Position numbers and translations under genes: made by a program. A model generated the notes under the pieces. That model saw nothing but the letters and a program-made list of their open reading frames with translations. It had not been told where the DNA came from and ran no database searches. 9,906 bases of DNA from Desulfovibrio sp. Dsv1. Lineage in GTDB: Bacteria; Desulfobacterota; Desulfovibrionia; Desulfovibrionales; Desulfovibrionaceae. This document shows positions 6,890 to 9,906 of this stretch, one piece after another. The DNA lies in assembly GCA_000403945.1 (NCBI GenBank), contig APFI01000341.1:1-9906 (forward strand). Direction: 5' to 3'. Each line of letters opens with the position of its first letter. Position 1 is the stretch's first letter.

Positions 6890-7120
6890 CTACTCCAAAA
6901 TTTCCAGAACAGTACGCTTCTTGAACTTGGTGGATGCGGCGCTTAAAATGAGGCGCATGGCGCGGGCCGTGCGCCCCTGCTTGCCAATGACCTTGCCCAG
7001 ATCCTCCTTGGAAACCTTGAGCTCAAGTACCGTCGTCTGCTCTCCTTCCACTTCGCTGACTTGCACCTCTTCGGGATGATCCACTAGGGACTTGGCTATA
7101 TACTCGATCAGGGCCTTCAT
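6890..7120 (-). CDS. khpA: Small KH-domain RNA-binding protein (KhpA/YlqC type)
   Basis: This is a single KH-domain protein of the kind encoded between rpsP and rimM in many bacteria; KhpA-type proteins bind RNA, often with KhpB, and affect ribosome or cell-division functions. The 76-residue product is the normal length. It begins MKALIEYIAKSLVDHPEEVQ and contains the KH core LGKVIGKQGRTARAMRLILSAA, whose GKQG is the nucleic-acid-binding GxxG loop. The frame is open for a further 66 codons upstream, but MKALIEY is the family start and AGAGG lies six bases before it. rimM starts 14 bp after its stop, suggesting co-transcription. The symbol is given by family and position; the function in this organism is inferred. 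Confidence 0.92.
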   Translation of the reverse strand: MKALIEYIAKSLVDHPEEVQVSEVEGEQTTVLELKVSKEDLGKVIGKQGRTARAMRLILSAASTKFKKRTVLEILE

Positions 7121-7403
7121 CGCGTACCTCTCAAAGGAGCCTTGTACCCGCAGACAACGCGGGCAAAGATTGAATAACGCGCAACCTTCGGAACAATCGG
7201 CGTCCCGTCGTCCTGCCGCACGGCGGTGCCCCGGTGTGGGGGACGTACTTGCTTCATCCGTTCCCGGGCATGCGTCGGAAAGACCTGTCAATGGGAAGAG
7301 CGCGTACATCGCAAGCACGCGCCAATTCCTCCAGCGGCAGCTGATCCCGCGACGGCCGCGCCTTTGAGCAGGCGGATCTCCGCCTTTCCGCAGCGGACGT
7401 GTT
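7121..7403 (-). other. Long spacer between rpsP and the KH gene, no gene seen
   Basis: This 283-bp stretch lies inside an otherwise compact operon. Open frames cross it (one in frame with the KH gene), but none resembles a known protein. Visible structures, read leftward, are a perfect AGGCGG-AGAT-CCGCCT hairpin (7370-7385), a CCCC/GGGG stem near 7227-7241, and CCCGC/GCGGG about 30 bp before the KH ribosome binding site. None has the T-run of an intrinsic terminator. A TTGACA near 7285 has no fitting -10 box. It could be a structured untranslated region or a remnant of a lost gene. Confidence 0.4.
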
Positions 7404-7643
7404 TTACGACAGATGCGCCTTGATCAGTGCGCGCACGGTATCCGTGGGTTCGGCACCGCACGCGAGCCATTCCTTAAGTTTATCCGCATTGAGTTTCACT
7501 TCCGCTGGATCGGTCATGGGGTTATAGTAACCCAAGAATTCCAGCGGGCGTCCGTCGCGGCGGGTTTCGTCATTGGCGGCCACCACACGGTAGAAAGGGT
7601 GCTTTTTGCTGCCGAGACGGGTCAATTTCAACTTCACAGCCAT
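7404..7643 (-). CDS. rpsP: 30S ribosomal protein S16
   Basis: S16 is an early-binding protein of the small ribosomal subunit that stabilises 16S rRNA folding. The 79-residue product begins MAVKLKLTRLGSKKHPFYRVV, the classic S16 signature. It continues with DETRRDGRPLEFLGYYNP and a C-terminal helix region ending PTDTVRALIKAHLS; length and motifs are normal. The ATG is preceded by AAGGGAG with eight bases of spacing, a strong ribosome binding site fitting a highly expressed gene. ffh lies 90 bp upstream, with a possible second promoter between them. Confidence 0.98.
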   Translation of the reverse strand: MAVKLKLTRLGSKKHPFYRVVAANDETRRDGRPLEFLGYYNPMTDPAEVKLNADKLKEWLACGAEPTDTVRALIKAHLS

Positions 7644-7664
7644 GAGTCCAACTCCCTTGATTTT

Positions 7665-7693
7665 ATGTTAGCTTCGCGCCCGTAACAGGGCAA
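7665..7693 (-). promoter_or_regulatory. Possible internal promoter for rpsP
   Basis: Reading leftward, TTGCCC (7688-7693) and TAACAT (7665-7670) are separated by 17 bp. Each matches four of six consensus bases. It would let rpsP be expressed above ffh. The match is moderate and could be chance. Confidence 0.28.
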
Positions 7694-7733
7694 GAGGGAA
7701 ACAACATTTTCGAAAACGCGCACGCGGAGGCGT

Positions 7734-9215
7734 TTACTTCTTTTTGCGTTTCTGGCGTTCTTTCTTTTTCCGTTTTTTGGCGGCGGACTTGCCGCTCGAG
7801 GGTCGTCCGTCTGGCAATTCCATGACGTCCATGCCCATACCAGGAGACAACATGCCCAACGACATGCCGCGCGGCATCCTTGGCATGGCGGGACGACCGC
7901 CCTTGGTGCCCTTGCCGCCCATCATGCTTTTCATCATCTGGCGCATCTGCTCGAATTGGCGCACCGTCTGATTGACTTGGGGCACGGTCACGCCCGCGCC
8001 CTTGGCGATACGCGCGCGGCGGCTGCCATTGAGGGTGTCCGGATTGCGTCGCTCCCGCATGGTCATGGAATTGATGATGGCCTCGGTGCGCGCCAGTTCC
8101 TTTTCCGGCATGGCACCGCTGGCCTCGGCCAGCTTTTCGCGCAAGCCGCCCAAGCCCGGAACCATCTTCAGAATGCTGTCCAACGAGCCCAATTTTTTGA
8201 TACGCCGCATCTGGATGCGGAAATCTTCCAGATCAAAGCTGGCCTTCTGCATCTTGCGGGCCAGCTCTTCGGCCTCCTCGGCATTGATGGTGGACTGGGC
8301 TTTTTCCACCAAGGTGAGCATGTCGCCCATGCCAAGAATGCGTCCGGCGATACGGTCGGGATGGAAGACCTCCATCTCCGACAATTTTTCGCCCACGCCC
8401 ACGAACTTGACGGGCACGCCGGTCACCGAGCGGATGGACAGAGCCGCGCCGCCGCGCGCGTCGCCGTCCATTTTTGTCAGGACCACGCCGGTCAGGCCCA
8501 GACGTTCGTTGAAGGCCTCGGCCACAGTTACGGCATCTTGGCCGGTCATGGCGTCGGCCACGAATAAAATTTCCTGCGGATGCACCGCCTCCCTGATGGC
8601 CGAAAGCTCCTCCATCAGCGGCTCGTCCACGTGCAGACGGCCCGCAGTGTCCAGCAGCAGCACGGTGGCATGCTCCTCACGGGCTTTATCCAGCGCCGCC
8701 GTGGCGATATTCACAGGTTTCATCTCCGTGGCGGAGGGGAAGCAGGGCATGTCGAGCTGTCTGGCCAGCACCATAAGTTGGTTGATGGCCGCCGGGCGGT
8801 AAACGTCCGCCGGGACTAGGTAGGGACGCATCTTCTGCTTGCGCAACAGATTGGCGATTTTGCCCGCTGAGGTGGTCTTGCCCGAACCCTGAAGGCCCAC
8901 CAGCATGATCACCGCCGGTTCGCGGCCTTGGAGATTCAAGCCGGTGGTTTCGCTGCCCAGCAGGGAAGTCAGTTCATCGTGGACTATTTTGACCACCTGC
9001 TGAGTCGGGCTCACGCCTTTGAGCGTTTCCTGCCCCAGGCACTTTTCGCGCACGCTTTCCACAAAGTCCTTGACGACCTTGAAGTTAACGTCCGCTTCCA
9101 GGAGCGCCAGTCGCACTTCGCGCAGGCCAGCCTGCACGTTTTCCTCGGTGAGCTGGCCGCGCCCGCCGAAAGAGCGGAATACGCCGGAAAGTCTGTCGGA
9201 AAGGCTTTCGAACAT
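7734..9215 (-). CDS. ffh: Signal recognition particle GTPase Ffh
   Basis: Ffh binds the SRP RNA and signal sequences of nascent membrane proteins and, with the receptor FtsY, delivers ribosomes to the Sec translocon. The 493-residue product has the N domain (1 to about 95), then the G domain with G1 GLQGSGKT (107-114), DTAGR (189-193) and TKMDG (247-251). The methionine-rich M domain starts near 300 and includes the RNA-binding GSRRARIAKGAG (397-408) and RQFEQMRQMMKSMMGG. A Met/Pro/Gly-rich stretch (443-466) and a very basic tail (KKRKKKERQKRKKK, 480-493) extend it beyond the 453 residues of E. coli Ffh. The frame opens 16 codons earlier, but MFESLSDRLSGVF is the family N-terminus and GGAG lies five bases before that ATG. 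It heads the ffh-rpsP-KH-rimM cluster. Confidence 0.97.
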   Translation of the reverse strand: MFESLSDRLSGVFRSFGGRGQLTEENVQAGLREVRLALLEADVNFKVVKDFVESVREKCLGQETLKGVSPTQQVVKIVHDELTSLLGSETTGLNLQGREPAVIMLVGLQGSGKTTSAGKIANLLRKQKMRPYLVPADVYRPAAINQLMVLARQLDMPCFPSATEMKPVNIATAALDKAREEHATVLLLDTAGRLHVDEPLMEELSAIREAVHPQEILFVADAMTGQDAVTVAEAFNERLGLTGVVLTKMDGDARGGAALSIRSVTGVPVKFVGVGEKLSEMEVFHPDRIAGRILGMGDMLTLVEKAQSTINAEEAEELARKMQKASFDLEDFRIQMRRIKKLGSLDSILKMVPGLGGLREKLAEASGAMPEKELARTEAIINSMTMRERRNPDTLNGSRRARIAKGAGVTVPQVNQTVRQFEQMRQMMKSMMGGKGTKGGRPAMPRMPRGMSLGMLSPGMGMDVMELPDGRPSSGKSAAKKRKKKERQKRKKK

Positions 9216-9304
9216 GAAGACTCCGCATCCGCCGCCATGCCCCTGTACGGAGCGGCGGCACAAAGCGTCTGTTATCGCGCCGCACCAGGCGGGCGAAGTA
9301 GAGA

Positions 9305-9333
9305 TTCATAGGCTGTTTGCACCGTGTCGTCAA
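9305..9333 (-). promoter_or_regulatory. Sigma70-like promoter for the ffh cluster
   Basis: Reading leftward, TTGACG (9328-9333, five of six) and TATGAA (9305-9310, four of six) are separated by exactly 17 bp. The start site would lie about 80 bp before the ffh ATG. It is divergent from, and about 16 bp away from, the promoter proposed for the plus-strand gene, so the two could compete for polymerase. Confidence 0.5.
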
Positions 9334-9349
9334 GTCGTCGGGCGCGACA

Positions 9350-9378
9350 TTGACAGGCAAAAAACCCGTGTCTAGTGT
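9350..9378 (+). promoter_or_regulatory. Possible promoter for the TIGR04076 gene
   Basis: A perfect TTGACA (9350-9355) is followed after 17 bp by TAGTGT (9373-9378), a weak -10 match (three of six). TATAAA occurs six bases further on but leaves a 23-bp spacer. The -35 box is convincing; the exact -10 is uncertain. Confidence 0.4.
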
Positions 9379-9418
9379 TATAAAAATTGCCTTTATTGCA
9401 GCCGCGCGGGAGGATGCC

Positions 9419-9763
9419 ATGAATAAAGTGAGAATTACCGTCTTGAAGACCACTTTTGACGCGGAACTGGCCGCCCTGTACGGCGCGGAGGGCCTTGACG
9501 CCTGCCCCATGCTGAAGGAAGGCCAAGTCTTTTACGCCGACTACGCCAAGCCGGAAGGCTTCTGCGACGAGGCTTGGAAAGCCGTCTACCAGTATGCCTT
9601 CGCCTTGGCGCACGGCGCGGGCAAGGGCGTTTTTTATTACGGCGATTGGATCAGAACTCCCGGCGTGGCCATTTGCAGTTGCAACGACGGTCTGCGTCCG
9701 GTCATCTTCAAACTGGAAGCCACGGACGAGGTTTCCAGCATTGATTACACGCCGGTGCGCTGA
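9419..9763 (+). CDS. TIGR04076 family protein, function unknown
   Basis: This 114-residue soluble protein matches my memory of the TIGR04076 family, small proteins found in anaerobes whose role is not known. It begins MNKVRITVLKTTFD, has the family's central YAKPEGFCDEAWKAVYQYAFAL (about 42-63) and ends with AICSCNDGLRPVIFKLEA (84-101). Four cysteines (C29, C49, C86, C88) are present, two as a CSC pair, so metal or cluster binding is possible but unproven. There is no signal peptide or membrane segment. The ATG was chosen because GGGAGG lies five bases upstream; the frame is open for 34 more codons 5' but those look non-coding. It is transcribed divergently from ffh and stands alone as far as the window shows. 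Confidence 0.85.
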   Translation: MNKVRITVLKTTFDAELAALYGAEGLDACPMLKEGQVFYADYAKPEGFCDEAWKAVYQYAFALAHGAGKGVFYYGDWIRTPGVAICSCNDGLRPVIFKLEATDEVSSIDYTPVR

Positions 9764-9906
9764 CGCATTGCCGCCGCGCTGAAACGATAAAACCCCGCAC
9801 GCGCCTCTTCCCGAATTTTTGTCCGTTACCGGACTGAAGACGTGCTAGGTGTTTAGTCCCACAGTGAAATAGTTTGGATCGACATGGAATCTTTCGGGCT
9901 CGATAG

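Noticed and set aside
7121..7318. 66-codon N-terminal extension of the KH protein
   Set aside because: The extension resembles nothing, while the internal ATG has a good ribosome binding site and gives the exact family length.
7707..7716. TTTTCGAAAA palindrome between ffh and rpsP
   Set aside because: Ten bases with no loop, no partner copies in the window and no known operator resemblance.
9821..9834. GTCCG-TTAC-CGGAC hairpin downstream of the TIGR04076 gene
   Set aside because: The T5 run precedes rather than follows the stem on the plus strand, so it does not fit an intrinsic terminator; a 5-bp stem can occur by chance.
9884..9906. ATG near the right edge starting MESFGLD
   Set aside because: Only seven codons are visible, the upstream GGA is weak, and nothing identifies it as a gene.

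Overview
The window looks like a chromosomal segment of a GC-rich deltaproteobacterial sulfate reducer, most like Desulfovibrio and its relatives (Desulfovibrionaceae). This rests on the gene families and codon style seen by eye; no database search was possible. Nearly everything is on the minus strand, so it reads naturally from right to left. The one plus-strand gene is at the right end.

Right part (about 6350-9764). A divergent promoter region separates a plus-strand TIGR04076-family protein of unknown function from a minus-strand translation cluster. That cluster is ffh (SRP GTPase), rpsP (ribosomal protein S16), a small KH-domain RNA-binding protein and rimM (16S rRNA processing factor). 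In many bacteria trmD and rplS follow rimM; here mutM (8-oxoguanine DNA glycosylase) follows instead. An unusually long 283-bp spacer without a convincing gene lies between rpsP and the KH gene.

Middle part (about 4800-5400). This is a scar region. It holds a frameshifted, N-terminally truncated remnant of an IS1595-type transposase. Directly next to it is a perfect 26-bp inverted repeat with a 3-nt loop, which looks like a strong bidirectional terminator or possibly two abutting IS ends.

Left part (1-4780). A good sigma70-type promoter drives ilvE (branched-chain aminotransferase). It is followed in the same direction by dnaX, ybaB/ebfC and recR, the widely conserved replication/recombination trio; ybaB and recR are tightly packed and recR lacks a clear Shine-Dalgarno. 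Beyond recR lies a decayed ZIP-family metal transporter gene with one nonsense codon and about three frameshifts.

The most interesting signal is inside dnaX. A T7 tract sits in the heptamer phase T TTT TTT, just past the conserved N-terminal and oligomerisation domains. A -1 shift there meets a stop after 13 codons. The predicted 421-residue product closely resembles the short gamma subunit made by frameshifting in E. coli, so this dnaX probably encodes both tau and gamma forms. No undescribed multi-gene system was found; the rest is mostly housekeeping with local decay.
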